Notes under the pieces: model-generated | Seen by the model: only the letters and a program-made list of their open reading frames with translations | The model's database searches: none | Told to the model about the DNA's origin: nothing | Position numbers and translations under genes: made by a program | DNA from: JANNBN01 sp031430595 | Lineage (GTDB): Bacteria > Actinomycetota > Acidimicrobiia > Acidimicrobiales > JANYDT01 | Assembly (NCBI GenBank): GCA_031430595.1 | Contig: JANPBU010000035.1 | Coordinates: forward strand, 310,001-374,000 | Reading direction: 5' to 3' | DNA: 64,000 bases | Part shown: positions 55,748-64,000 of the stretch, in pieces | Position numbering within the stretch: the first letter of the stretch is position 1 | Layout: every line of letters starts with the position of its first letter

Positions 55748-56770
55748 TTAAGAGTTCGAGGCCGAACCGGTGATACGAAAATTTTTGGATTGTTCGAAAC
55801 TTCGCATCCATTGGACGCACACCAGCGCCATACGGGCTTGAAACGAGCGAACATGCGCGATTCCGGGTGGTGGCGGTTGAATCGACGCCCAAAGAAAATA
55901 TCCAAGGACCCCAGCGACGATAGTTCGAACCTGCTCAGGCGCCGTGGTGCGTCCTACTTGAGACAACCCGATTGCTTCCCACGGAACAGGTCCGCCATCA
56001 AGGTGCAGTGACGCCAACATCGAAACCAATTCAAATACAGGGTTTCCGATGCACGCCCATGCCCAATCCACCGGGACAAATCCTTGAGCCGGTGTCGCAA
56101 TAACGTTGTCGCTTCGCAAGTCACGGTGCAGTAGCGCTCGACCTTGTACCGCCAAGCCGAAACCCGTTTCGAGCGTAGCCACCCCGTGAAGGTTCGATGT
56201 CAACCAGGCGACAGACGCAGCGTCGAACACTGAAGCGAGGGGTGATGCTGCGAATCTGGCTAGAGCGTCTGCCTCCAGAAATTGTCGTGCCCCCATCCAG
56301 TATCCGCCGTTCAACAAAGATTCCAACGGATGCAGGATGTCGGGTAAGTCGATCGGTTCAAGTTCGGCCAACTGGTCAACAATCCCAATCATGTTGAGTA
56401 CTGAGTTCAAAGTTACCGGCAGCATGGGATTTCCGCCGTCAAGAAATTCGGTGACCAACCCACCCCAAGGACCCGTTTCTACCGTGGCAATCCAACGCGC
56501 ACACGGAACCGTCGCGGGTAAACGTTGCAACAGCCTCGCTTCGCCGAGGTGTAACGAAGGAGTCACCGGGTTCAGCTCTGTGCTGGAACCTTTAAAAAAT
56601 ACCCGTTGGCCGCCTGCGAGGCTGAGGCATTCGACGACACCGGGTGAAAAGCCACCGCTGATGGACTCGGAATCGCAAATGTTGCCAAGGCCGACCACGT
56701 GAAGCGCTGCCTGCACCTCGTGCCGCAGCGTTTGCGGGGCAACGTGCCACGAGATGCGGTCTGAGCTCAC
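55748..56770 (-). CDS. Aminoglycoside-phosphotransferase-like kinase (APH/ChoK fold)
   Basis: About 340 residues. The catalytic loop reads ALLHRDLRSDNVIA, followed by the metal-binding VPVDWAWACIGNP; these match the APH family (HxDxxxxN and D-W). The N-lobe contains GFSPGVVECLSL and RVFFKGSS (Lys). Family members phosphorylate small metabolites such as choline, homoserine or antibiotics; the substrate is not known. The GTG at 56770 is the likely start; the open frame upstream crosses the tRNA gene and is not coding. Confidence 0.82.
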   Translation of the reverse strand: MSSDRISWHVAPQTLRHEVQAALHVVGLGNICDSESISGGFSPGVVECLSLAGGQRVFFKGSSTELNPVTPSLHLGEARLLQRLPATVPCARWIATVETGPWGGLVTEFLDGGNPMLPVTLNSVLNMIGIVDQLAELEPIDLPDILHPLESLLNGGYWMGARQFLEADALARFAASPLASVFDAASVAWLTSNLHGVATLETGFGLAVQGRALLHRDLRSDNVIATPAQGFVPVDWAWACIGNPVFELVSMLASLHLDGGPVPWEAIGLSQVGRTTAPEQVRTIVAGVLGYFLWASIQPPPPGIAHVRSFQARMALVCVQWMRSFEQSKNFRITGSASNS

Positions 56771-56810
56771 TGACCAAATTCTACTGGCGAACAATCGAAG
56801 AACGGGAAAC

Positions 56811-56843
56811 AAAAAGCCCGGCACCTCGTGGTACCGGGCTTTC
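56811..56843 (-). terminator. Rho-independent terminator after tRNA-fMet
   Basis: Near-perfect stem of GCCCGGCACC (56816-56825) with GGTACCGGGC (56830-56839), loop TCGT, followed on the minus strand by TTTTTG (56811-56815). It sits 5 bp past the tRNA 3' end and ends the transcript. Confidence 0.92.
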
Positions 56844-56847
56844 TTAG

Positions 56848-56921
56848 TGGCGGGGAAGGGATTTGAACCCTTGACCTTCGGGTTATGAGCCCGACGAGCT
56901 TCCAGACTGCTCCACCCCGCG
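56848..56921 (-). tRNA. Initiator tRNA-Met (CAT)
   Basis: A 74-base cloverleaf without encoded CCA. Stems: acceptor CGCGGGG with CCCCGCC, D-stem GAGC/GCTC, anticodon stem TCGGG/CCCGA with loop CTCATAA, T-stem AAGGG/CCCTT with TTCAAAT. Initiator marks are the C1-C72 mismatch and three consecutive G-C pairs next to the anticodon loop (GGG/CCC). It is downstream of the UPF0182 gene on the same strand and followed by a terminator. Confidence 0.95.
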
Positions 56922-56977
56922 GCGGAAATGATATTTAAACACATACTCAACAGGTGAGTCAACAAAATCCGAGATCT

Positions 56978-59425
56978 TCATCGAACAGCCTGTGTGTCTT
57001 TCGGCACTGTGCTCAAGCGATCAAGGATCGCCTCGATACTTTTGCGGTACTTCACCGAATCACCCGATCTCAAAAATTCTTGTTTGGCAAGATCCCAGAA
57101 TCGCGCCGCAAGGGCTACTTCTTCCTCGGCAGTCCCGACAATCGTCACCGAGTTTTCGAGTGCTTCGTTGACCGTTTTCGCCATCACAACGTGCGTTCCG
57201 TCATACACAATGACCCTCGTAACGGTGTTCGTTGGGCGAAGATACACCGGGCGCACATACACGAGTAAGTCACCTTCAACGGGAATCACTTGAACCGGAC
57301 CGAACATAGTTCGCGCCTCGTACTTCGATAGACCCGACACCACGGCAGGGTCATCCAACATGAGTTCCCCAACATCTGACGGTGTCGCGAGGCGTCCAAC
57401 GATCGGCGTAAAGGTCAACGTATTTACTCCGTTCTGATTCGTTCGGCCCGACAACATCGCTGACAACCGGGCCGGTTCCGCACCAGGGGTTGTTTCCAAC
57501 GTTTGCGTGATTGTGTTGCGGGCGGTTCGTTCGCCAGGAATCTTTACCAGCCGGTACATCGGAGCCACCCGAATTCGACGATCATCTGTGTACGTTCGAT
57601 CAACCGGACCTTCTGCACTTGGCATCCAACGCCGAGTTCCGTCACGTAACGTGGCAGAGGAACTGTGACGATACGACCCAAAGACCGATGCCTGAATCGC
57701 TAACAGGTCGCTGGGATAGCGAAACTTGTCGCCAATACCCGGGTAGTCGCGCTCCAACGAGTTTGCAGAACGAAACAGCTTCGGGAAAGCCCGTGCCCAG
57801 GTAGCAATGATTTGATCACCGAGGTCCGTTCGATAGAGCCGTGTTGTTCCTTCAGAAGCGTCAACCACAACCCGGACACTGTTACGTATGTAATTGAACC
57901 CTTCGCCCAATTCGGTGCCACGCGACAGGTCGCTCGCCGTTAGGTCATGTCGTTGTGCCCCCGGGAACCGGTTTGAGGTGCTGTAGGCATCGATGATCCA
58001 CAGCTTTCGCTTGTTGGCAACAACAGGGTACGGATCGGAATCGAACCGAAGAAACGGTGCAATCGCACGGGCACGTTCCACCACGTTTCGCCGAAAAATA
58101 AGCTGCGAACCTTTCGTACGCTTTGCTCCGCGTATCAACCCAACGTCACCGAATCGAAGCCCGAACGCAATTCGGTTCGCAACACCAGACAAGTCGATGC
58201 CGGTTCTCGCAGGCTTTTCGGTGGGTTTCGAGATTGAGTACCCGTCACTCGATCGACCAAACAACGGGGTGCCTTCATTGTTGATAGTTGATTGGGAATC
58301 GACACGTTGCACAACCCTGTCAACAACTTCGCTGACCTTCGACAACCGGGAAATACCAGCAGCCCCAATAGAGGCTGAAAGGCGGACACCGTCGAGATCG
58401 TAAGCGAACAGGGTTGCTTCGATGTGGTCGTCTAAGCCAGCAGATACCAGCTCGCCCGAACGATTTGCGGTTGACACGCGCGGCACTATTTCTAGGGTGA
58501 TGAATGCGACGAGCGACCAACAGATCATTCCAACAGCAGGAATCGACCAGCGCTTCGACCGGGCATTTGAAAGCGCAGCACCGGCGACGATAGCTGCTGC
58601 CATAGCGAGCAAGCTATACGCCGGCACACGAACCATTCGATCTGTGTACATAAGACCTACAAACGGCCCACGCTGACCAACAGCCAAGCCAAAGCGAGTG
58701 AGCCACATCGCCATACCAACAGCTAAGCAAAACAGTGCAAGCAGTGCCGACAGGTGCGTGTTTGCTTCTTCGGTGATCAAAAAGCGATTATCTACCCGCC
58801 GAATAGCTCCGCTCAGCGCATAACTCACGAGGTTGATAGCACCGCACACGATAAGCAAGGTTATGAGCCATGCAATGATTGACACAAAGAAGGGAATGAC
58901 GAATACCGAAACATCGGCTCGCTGACCAAGCACCCGAATTGGTGAGGTCGAATGCGGACTGCGAAACAGCAGCAGCGTCAATTCTTCCCAGCGGCTTCCA
59001 ACGATGGGCGAAACAACGAGGGAGACTACGGCTGCAACAGCGACACGGGGCCATCGTCCAGCAAACCCGACCAGCATTGCAAGTTGCCCAACAGCATCAT
59101 TTGAGAGCGACCCGGAAGGCCCTACCGTCACGGCGGTACCCATTCGGTTGGCAATCAGCAGGTTTGCCCAAGCAACAGCGAAGGTCAGAAGAAATGCCCC
59201 GAATGACAAACCTCGTTCGATGAGTGTTTGGCGAACCCAAGTTGAGCTTGCCCCAACCGAACCAAACCACATTTGCTCGGTGTACATACGAACAAAGAAC
59301 CGAGCCACTGCCACCACCGAGGCGGCGACCAAGACCGCCTGAGCAATTCGCCGCCTTCCTCGAATGGTGGAGTACTGCCCCGAACGTCGGTTGGGCTGAC
59401 TCCACACGAAAGTTGGGTCGGTCAC
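56978..59425 (-). CDS. UPF0182 family membrane protein
   Basis: An 815-residue protein with about seven N-terminal membrane helices (RRRIAQAVLVAASVVAVARF, LSFGAFLLTFAVAWANLLIA, YSLLAMAAAIVAGAAL) and a large extracytoplasmic C-terminal domain with the family segments SNRFPGAQ, FNYIRNSVRVVVDASEG, FRYPSDLLAIQ and VYLRPTNTV. It is somewhat shorter than many actinobacterial members (about 900-1000). Function unknown in general. It starts 9 bp behind the DivIVA-like gene, so these are one operon, and its usual partner, the PDZ/Lon-like protease gene, is one gene further upstream. Confidence 0.9.
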   Translation of the reverse strand: MTDPTFVWSQPNRRSGQYSTIRGRRRIAQAVLVAASVVAVARFFVRMYTEQMWFGSVGASSTWVRQTLIERGLSFGAFLLTFAVAWANLLIANRMGTAVTVGPSGSLSNDAVGQLAMLVGFAGRWPRVAVAAVVSLVVSPIVGSRWEELTLLLFRSPHSTSPIRVLGQRADVSVFVIPFFVSIIAWLITLLIVCGAINLVSYALSGAIRRVDNRFLITEEANTHLSALLALFCLAVGMAMWLTRFGLAVGQRGPFVGLMYTDRMVRVPAYSLLAMAAAIVAGAALSNARSKRWSIPAVGMICWSLVAFITLEIVPRVSTANRSGELVSAGLDDHIEATLFAYDLDGVRLSASIGAAGISRLSKVSEVVDRVVQRVDSQSTINNEGTPLFGRSSDGYSISKPTEKPARTGIDLSGVANRIAFGLRFGDVGLIRGAKRTKGSQLIFRRNVVERARAIAPFLRFDSDPYPVVANKRKLWIIDAYSTSNRFPGAQRHDLTASDLSRGTELGEGFNYIRNSVRVVVDASEGTTRLYRTDLGDQIIATWARAFPKLFRSANSLERDYPGIGDKFRYPSDLLAIQASVFGSYRHSSSATLRDGTRRWMPSAEGPVDRTYTDDRRIRVAPMYRLVKIPGERTARNTITQTLETTPGAEPARLSAMLSGRTNQNGVNTLTFTPIVGRLATPSDVGELMLDDPAVVSGLSKYEARTMFGPVQVIPVEGDLLVYVRPVYLRPTNTVTRVIVYDGTHVVMAKTVNEALENSVTIVGTAEEEVALAARFWDLAKQEFLRSGDSVKYRKSIEAILDRLSTVPKDTQAVR

Positions 59426-59434
59426 GTCACCAAT

Positions 59435-61891
59435 CTACGGCGACAGTGACCCGTCTGAGATCTGCTCGATTCGAGGCACGACCAAACAACGACATCCGGG
59501 CCCGAGGGGCGGAACGCTATGGCCAGTCGGGAACAGTTCGCCATTCAGGACCGTGCCTTCGAGCGCGTTGTCGTCACACTCGGGTGACGGTTCGTCTCCG
59601 TGGTCAACCAACCAATGCATTGGCACACCTTGAGCGACCGACCCAACCAACCCGGATGCAAACGCCGATGACAGACCGTCTCGCACACGCCGACCAAGTC
59701 GATCAGTATTCCATTCACGAAACGCTTGGCCAAGCAGAGCCGCTATGTCGGCGTGCTGGTGTTCCAATGCGTCAGAGAGCGCCTCGCGAATCGGCTGCAG
59801 AACATCGTTGGCCATGAGTTGCACCAGCCCGGCGACCGAAACGATGGTTCCTGTCGACGGCGCACCGAATGTCTCAGCTGATCGAGCCCCGGCAAGGGCC
59901 GCTTCTTCGAGCCCCGGGGTTAACACCGTTGTGGCACGACCATGTTGCTCTTCTGCGGTTCCGAGGACGGCCTCAACACTTAACCGCCCGCGGGTGCGGC
60001 GCACCGCTGTAAGCGCAGCACTGTGCTCGTCTTGAAGGTGACGTTTGAGTTGTTTTGAGACCCGCAGAAGTAGTAACTCCATATTGCTGTTTCGACGCTC
60101 AAGAATCATGGTGTCGCGGTCAATGATTTCGTTTTCGGACCGAGGTTCGCTTGCCCGACCCGTGGTCTGAGGCGCCAAATTCGGGGCGTCGATCGCCGTG
60201 GCAGAAGCATCAAGCCCTTTGGTACGTTCACTTACGACTTCATCGTTAGGTTTGTCGATCGTCAGTCTGCCCAGTTCAAGTTCCGAGATGAGATCCGGGG
60301 CGAGCGCCGATGTTCCAACGCTCCGCTGGCCACGTGATTGAAGGACTTCTCTTGCTTGCTGAGTCGAGACTTCCCGGTCAGCTCTGATCCTGGCAAACAC
60401 GTCGTCCATACGTCGACGTCGAACCAAAGGTTCTGGCGAGGCCGCCGTTACTGACGCCACTGCCTCTAACAGCATCGATGTTGACTCGGCGACTACGTGC
60501 TCTCCGTCTGCCCGTTCGGCGATCCCCAGTTCGGCGATTCCCAGTTCAGCGACGTCGATCTCAAGAGCATCGTCAACCGTTTCGACAGGAGCATCAACGG
60601 CGACAACCGCTTCGACAGCTTCCACGGCTTCCACGGCTTCCACCGTCTCCGTAGCTTCCGCAGTCTCCGTAGCTTCCGTAGCTTCCGTAGCTTCCATAGC
60701 TTCCATAGCTTCCGCGGTTTCGGAAGGTTCCACAACTTCAACGCCTTCAAAGACATCCGCTACATCGGCGACCTCGGCCACCTCGACTTCAACCAGCTCG
60801 ACCACTTCCACGACCGCAACCACCAACGATTCATCGGTGGCCGTCTCTGCAGCAACCGTATCTGCAGCAACCGTCTCGCCAACAGCTTCGTCGAATACCG
60901 GTGGAAGGTCAGCGGGCTGGAACAGGTGGAGATGGCGACCACCCATTACCTCAATCTCGATCTGCTCAGCGGTTGGGATTGGTTCGGCACTGACCCGTCT
61001 CCCTGCAGCCTCGGCGGCGAGTCGGGCGTCAACTTCAGCATGGGATACGTCACGGCTCGATGCATCAATGACCCGGCGGGCCTCACGCAACGTTTCCTGC
61101 AGTTTTTCGCGAGCAACACGAAGCTGCTCAAGTTGAACGTGCGCAGTGCGGCGCCGTTTCGCCAAATCGGTCAGAATGCGTTCGCGAACCGCCCGAGCCT
61201 CTTGAATCATCGCCCGTGCCTGGGCCCGTGCAGCGTCTGGATCGTTCGGCACGTCAAAGATCGCTTCGCCACTACCGGCAGCCATTGCCGCGACACCAAC
61301 TGAACCGGCGACGCCAACCGAACCCGTAGAAACGGTCACAGCTTCAGATTCGACCGATGAACCCTTCCCATCTGCTTGCTTTCCCCGCGATTCGGCGCGG
61401 GCCCTCAACAGAATTCGACCGGCTTCTTCATGCGCACGATCTAGTATCAGTTGGGCTTCACGCCGAGCAGATTCGAGGGCCGTTGTCGCTTCGGCCTGAG
61501 CCGAATCTGCAGCCTGTTGCGCGGCAATGTCGCGCTCAGTTTCCTCTGCCCGACCGGCAGTATGAGTGTCACCCTCCGCTGACGTTGTGATGTCGACAAT
61601 AAGTCGAGCGCTTCGAGCAGCTGCCAACTCGATATGCAGCCCGCCTACCTGCTCGTGCAGCCCTTTTACGTGAGACGACAGCCGTAGGAGGAAGGTTCTG
61701 ACCTCGTCAGCGTCATAGCCCCGAAAGGACGATCCGAAACGGTGCTGAGCAATTGCCCCGGCCGCAAACTCGGAAGGCACGTCGGGCAACGAGCGCGCCG
61801 TCGGCGAAATAACCGAGCCCGTCGGGGCCTGACCGGATGCCTGACCGGCAAGGTCGGATGAGGTGGATGTAATGGTTACTAAATCAGTCAT
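59435..61891 (-). CDS. DivIVA-like coiled-coil protein with Mu gpF-like C-terminus
   Basis: An 818-residue protein. The N-terminus FGSSFRGYDADEVRTFLLRL (about 50-70) is a DivIVA/Wag31-type membrane-curvature segment, followed by coiled coil (ALESARREAQLILDRAHEEA). A central acidic low-complexity tract (AMEATEATEATETAEA...) spans about 390-425. After more coil, the last 60 residues hold SPECDDNALEG...PPLGPGCRC (Cys772, Cys800, Cys802), which resembles the C-terminal Cys/His motif of phage Mu gpF-type head proteins. It overlaps the protease gene by 4 bp. Likely a polar-growth or septum scaffold; the Mu-F similarity is inference. Confidence 0.72.
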   Translation of the reverse strand: MTDLVTITSTSSDLAGQASGQAPTGSVISPTARSLPDVPSEFAAGAIAQHRFGSSFRGYDADEVRTFLLRLSSHVKGLHEQVGGLHIELAAARSARLIVDITTSAEGDTHTAGRAEETERDIAAQQAADSAQAEATTALESARREAQLILDRAHEEAGRILLRARAESRGKQADGKGSSVESEAVTVSTGSVGVAGSVGVAAMAAGSGEAIFDVPNDPDAARAQARAMIQEARAVRERILTDLAKRRRTAHVQLEQLRVAREKLQETLREARRVIDASSRDVSHAEVDARLAAEAAGRRVSAEPIPTAEQIEIEVMGGRHLHLFQPADLPPVFDEAVGETVAADTVAAETATDESLVVAVVEVVELVEVEVAEVADVADVFEGVEVVEPSETAEAMEAMEATEATEATETAEATETVEAVEAVEAVEAVVAVDAPVETVDDALEIDVAELGIAELGIAERADGEHVVAESTSMLLEAVASVTAASPEPLVRRRRMDDVFARIRADREVSTQQAREVLQSRGQRSVGTSALAPDLISELELGRLTIDKPNDEVVSERTKGLDASATAIDAPNLAPQTTGRASEPRSENEIIDRDTMILERRNSNMELLLLRVSKQLKRHLQDEHSAALTAVRRTRGRLSVEAVLGTAEEQHGRATTVLTPGLEEAALAGARSAETFGAPSTGTIVSVAGLVQLMANDVLQPIREALSDALEHQHADIAALLGQAFREWNTDRLGRRVRDGLSSAFASGLVGSVAQGVPMHWLVDHGDEPSPECDDNALEGTVLNGELFPTGHSVPPLGPGCRCLVVPRIEQISDGSLSP
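60618..60715 (-). repeat. 9-bp-type repeats encoding an acidic Glu/Ala/Thr tract
   Basis: A run of GCTTCCGTA/GCTTCCATA-type units on the plus strand encodes EAMEATEA-like residues within the DivIVA-like gene. Its length probably varies between strains. Confidence 0.75.
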
Positions 61892-63072
61892 GGTGTGGCC
61901 CTCGGGGAAGGAAGGGGCTGGCCGCCGTATCGACGGAGTGCCGCTAACGCCTCGTCGAGGTTGCGCACAGCCACCACCGGAAGTTTCCCGGCTCGGGCCC
62001 GCGCTTCCCTCTCTTCACCGGGCGGCACTAGGAACAGCTTTGCACCTGCAGCGATCACTCCGGCGGTCTTCTGCTTAACTCCTCCAACATCGCCCACCGA
62101 TCCGTCGCCGTCGATGGTGCCAGTTGCCGCAATTACCTGGCCTCCGGTGAGTTCTCCGGCAGTCAACCTGTCGAGGATGGCGAGCGTCATTGACAGGCCC
62201 GCACTGGGGCCACCGATGTTTGCGGTGTCAATGGTGACGTTCACGGGCAGCACGCATTTGACCGTTTCGACGCCAACTCCGATGTAGCGAAACCCCTGCT
62301 CTTCAAGCGGAACCATCTGAACAAGTTCGGTTGCTCCGCTGGATTTGCGCACAACTTCAAGATTGACCGGTTCAAGACCCTCGGTTGATTTGATGCCAAC
62401 GCGAAGGTCACTGCCAATACAAATATCGGTGCCGTTGATTCGCTTAATGACATCGCCCACCTCTAGTCGGCCCTTCGATGGGGACTTTTCGAGCACTTCT
62501 ATAACCTTCACGCCCGAACCAACGCCATCTCGGCCCAGCGCCCGAAGTGCGGCCAGGGTTGCGACCACCTTTGAATCGTCCATCATCACTTGAGCGCGTT
62601 TGAGCTCACTTGTTCGACCGGTCGGAAAGACTTCTTCGAAATCGAAGACGTCGGTATCGGGGTCAAGCCAACCTCGAATCGCCTGGAAATAGGTGAGTTT
62701 CCCGGTGATTCCAACAGTTGCCAGCAAAATTCGGCCAGTCGGCGGGTTATCTTGCCCTCCGCTGATCGACATTCGAGGCGTAATATCCGATGCGTTCCCG
62801 GCGACGTAGGCCACCCGATTAGTTCGGACCACAAACCCAGCGGTTACAAGGGCTACGACGACCAGCATCGCCAACGGTTGAAGGTCTTTCAGTACTGAGC
62901 GAAACGTTCGGCGAGGACGAATTACTCGCCCATCGGGGCCAACCCGGGGTGGCCGCTGGAACGGTGCCTCTGCTCGGGCTCGCCTACGGCCCCGATTTCG
63001 AGACTCGGGCATGGGAACTTCGTTCGAACTCTCAGACTTCCGGTCGGGCAGGGGAACTTCGTACGAACTCAT
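61888..63072 (-). CDS. PDZ and Lon-type serine protease, membrane-anchored (YlbL/Rv3194c type)
   Basis: About 394 residues; ATG at 63072 with GAGG eight bases upstream. There is one membrane helix (LQPLAMLVVVALVTAGFVV), a PDZ domain (SPSKGRLEVGDVIKRINGTD), and a Lon-type catalytic domain with Ser in NIGGPSAGLSMTLAI and Lys in GGVKQKTAGVIAAGA. The family is a secreted-face protease of unknown substrate. Neighbour order here (protease, DivIVA-like, UPF0182) extends the pair known in Mycobacterium (Rv3194c and Rv3193c). Overlaps the next gene by 4 bp. Confidence 0.9.
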   Translation of the reverse strand: MSSYEVPLPDRKSESSNEVPMPESRNRGRRRARAEAPFQRPPRVGPDGRVIRPRRTFRSVLKDLQPLAMLVVVALVTAGFVVRTNRVAYVAGNASDITPRMSISGGQDNPPTGRILLATVGITGKLTYFQAIRGWLDPDTDVFDFEEVFPTGRTSELKRAQVMMDDSKVVATLAALRALGRDGVGSGVKVIEVLEKSPSKGRLEVGDVIKRINGTDICIGSDLRVGIKSTEGLEPVNLEVVRKSSGATELVQMVPLEEQGFRYIGVGVETVKCVLPVNVTIDTANIGGPSAGLSMTLAILDRLTAGELTGGQVIAATGTIDGDGSVGDVGGVKQKTAGVIAAGAKLFLVPPGEEREARARAGKLPVVAVRNLDEALAALRRYGGQPLPSPRATP

Positions 63073-63187
63073 TGTGCCCTCAGCCTCCCACCGCCCGGGC
63101 ACAATGGGGTTCACCCTCCGTTGAAGTTTTGGCGCCCGCGATTTGGGGAACGGTGAAGATCAAACCCGCTCACCTACCTCTAATCTG

Positions 63188-63892
63188 GTGAACGTGGCCT
63201 CGAGTGACCAAATTGGCGTCCCACACGACTGGGAATCACTCAGCGTTTCGGAACGTAGACGCCTCGCAGTCGTCGCCGGTCATACTCATAACCCGAGCGT
63301 GGCACTGTTAGCACTGAACGACCCAGATTCGTCGGTTCGGGTGGTCGCCATCGGGGCAGTAGCGCGGCTCAACCTGCTCACGCTCGCTCGCATACACACT
63401 GCGCTCACAGATCAAGATTCGGTCGTCGCGAGGCGGGCGATTGAGACCCTTGCCCCCATGACGTTTGGCGAATCAGAACTCGACCAACTTGACGACTTAC
63501 TGGTTGGCGCCCTCAAGGGAACCAACGATGCGGTAGCCGAGGTCGCTGGGTGGGCGCTCGGCGAACGCCATCAGGAAGATTTTGCCAATGCCCCGGCGTC
63601 TGTGGTCGCGGCGCTCATTGAAGCAGCGACCGATCATCGTGAAGCCCTGGTTCGCGAATCATCAACAGCAGCCCTTGGGGCAGTTGGTCACCCTGACAGC
63701 CTTCCCGCTGTGCTGAAAGCGTGTCGGGATAAGGCAACGGTTCGGCGACGCGCCATCATTGCGCTCGCAGCGTTCGATGGGCCAACCGTGACAGAAGCGC
63801 TACAACGTGCACTGTCTGACCGAGATTGGCAGGTTCGTCAGGCAGCCGAAGACTTACTTACGATCGCCGCTGGTCCATCAGAACAAACCTAA
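63188..63892 (+). CDS. HEAT-repeat protein
   Basis: About 234 residues made of HEAT/PBS-lyase-type helical repeats (VALLALNDPDSSVRVVAIGA, DREALVRESSTAALGAVGHP, RRRAIIALAAFDGPTVTEAL). Such proteins serve as scaffolds; no specific partner is known. The GTG at 63188 or 63194 is used; an upstream start at 63143 is less likely. Its 3' end overlaps the mreB-like gene by 35 bp. Confidence 0.75.
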   Translation: MNVASSDQIGVPHDWESLSVSERRRLAVVAGHTHNPSVALLALNDPDSSVRVVAIGAVARLNLLTLARIHTALTDQDSVVARRAIETLAPMTFGESELDQLDDLLVGALKGTNDAVAEVAGWALGERHQEDFANAPASVVAALIEAATDHREALVRESSTAALGAVGHPDSLPAVLKACRDKATVRRRAIIALAAFDGPTVTEALQRALSDRDWQVRQAAEDLLTIAAGPSEQT

Positions 63893-64000
63893 GGGTGTCA
63901 TAGTTCTCGATACATTTTCCGGCGCCGAGCACGACGCATTCGAGTGGCGACGCAACCACCCGCACCGGGACACCCGTGATGGTGGCCAGTCGTTGATCGA
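63858..64000 (-). CDS. mreB: MreB/Mbl-type rod-shape protein, C-terminal end only
   Basis: The last 46 codons: DQRLATITGVPVRVVASP, then LECVVLGAGKCIENYDTL and a short tail. The pattern LPVxVAxDPLxCVALGxGK is the C-terminal actin-fold motif of MreB. The rest of the gene lies beyond the window. It is convergent with and overlaps the HEAT gene by 35 bp. Confidence 0.8.
   Translation of the reverse strand, partial: DQRLATITGVPVRVVASPLECVVLGAGKCIENYDTLRFVLMDQRRS

Noticed and set aside
56771..56965. N-terminal extension of the kinase-like gene
   Set aside because: It runs through the terminator and tRNA-fMet gene.
60497..61303. Phe/Arg/Ser-rich plus-strand frame opposite the DivIVA-like gene
   Set aside because: Arises from the antisense of the Glu/Ala/Thr repeats.

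Overview
The window looks like chromosome of a high-GC-lineage actinobacterium with moderate GC. Supporting genes are a CsoR-type copper repressor, a UPF0182 membrane protein next to a PDZ/Lon-like protease, a DivIVA-like protein, a 13E12-type HNH nuclease, an actinobacterial-type ValRS, and three TetR regulators beside lipid or CoA enzymes. Gene style suggests Acidimicrobiia (Ilumatobacter-like aquatic lineages), but that is inference without a marker-gene search. Genes are tightly packed on both strands. There is no rRNA, CRISPR array, intact insertion sequence or prophage; the only tRNA is the initiator tRNA.

Layout. 1-4.5 kb: a disrupted fic gene, then a metal-resistance operon (copZ-copA-CDF exporter) divergent from csoR with a clear operator between them. 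4.5-6.1 kb: a secreted protein, a YqeY protein, and a toxin-antitoxin pair whose toxin is internally deleted. 6.1-9.9 kb: a putative carnitine-catabolism cluster: an L-carnitine dehydrogenase fused to a DinB/mycothiol-isomerase-like domain, divergent from a beta-keto-acid cleavage enzyme and a PLP aminotransferase. 10.7-24.3 kb: envelope and secreted proteins, including a 2048-residue alpha-2-macroglobulin-like lipoprotein with no thioester, a PA14 protein with a repeat-encoded Thr linker, and a zinc-ribbon protein coupled to a YjbR gene. 24.4-37.8 kb: metabolic genes (OYE-family reductase, trpD, asparaginase, ThuA protein, FAD oxidoreductase, acyl-CoA dehydrogenase), each regulator divergent from its likely target, with two pseudogenes. 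37.9-49.9 kb: MFS transporter, cysS, propeller lipoprotein, valS and an overlapping oxidoreductase, a frameshifted phytanoyl-CoA dioxygenase gene, MarR regulator, CoA-transferase. 50-56.8 kb: a transporter with a deleted core, a zinc/manganese-type ABC transporter lacking a binding protein, an S51-peptidase/CysRS-tail fusion, hydrolases and a kinase-like protein. 56.8-64 kb: a minus-strand block of PDZ/Lon-like protease, DivIVA/Mu-F-like protein, UPF0182 protein and tRNA-fMet ending in a strong terminator, then a HEAT-repeat gene and the 3' end of mreB.

Two themes stand out. First, unusual fusions: dehydrogenase-DinB, S51-CysRS tail, and a DivIVA-like coiled coil ending in a Mu gpF-like Cys motif between two genes normally adjacent in actinobacteria. 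Second, gene decay: seven damaged genes, three with clean internal deletions (relE, serine hydrolase, MFS) and four with frameshifts that one missing G or C in a short run would explain. The latter could be assembly errors, so those pseudogene calls are provisional.
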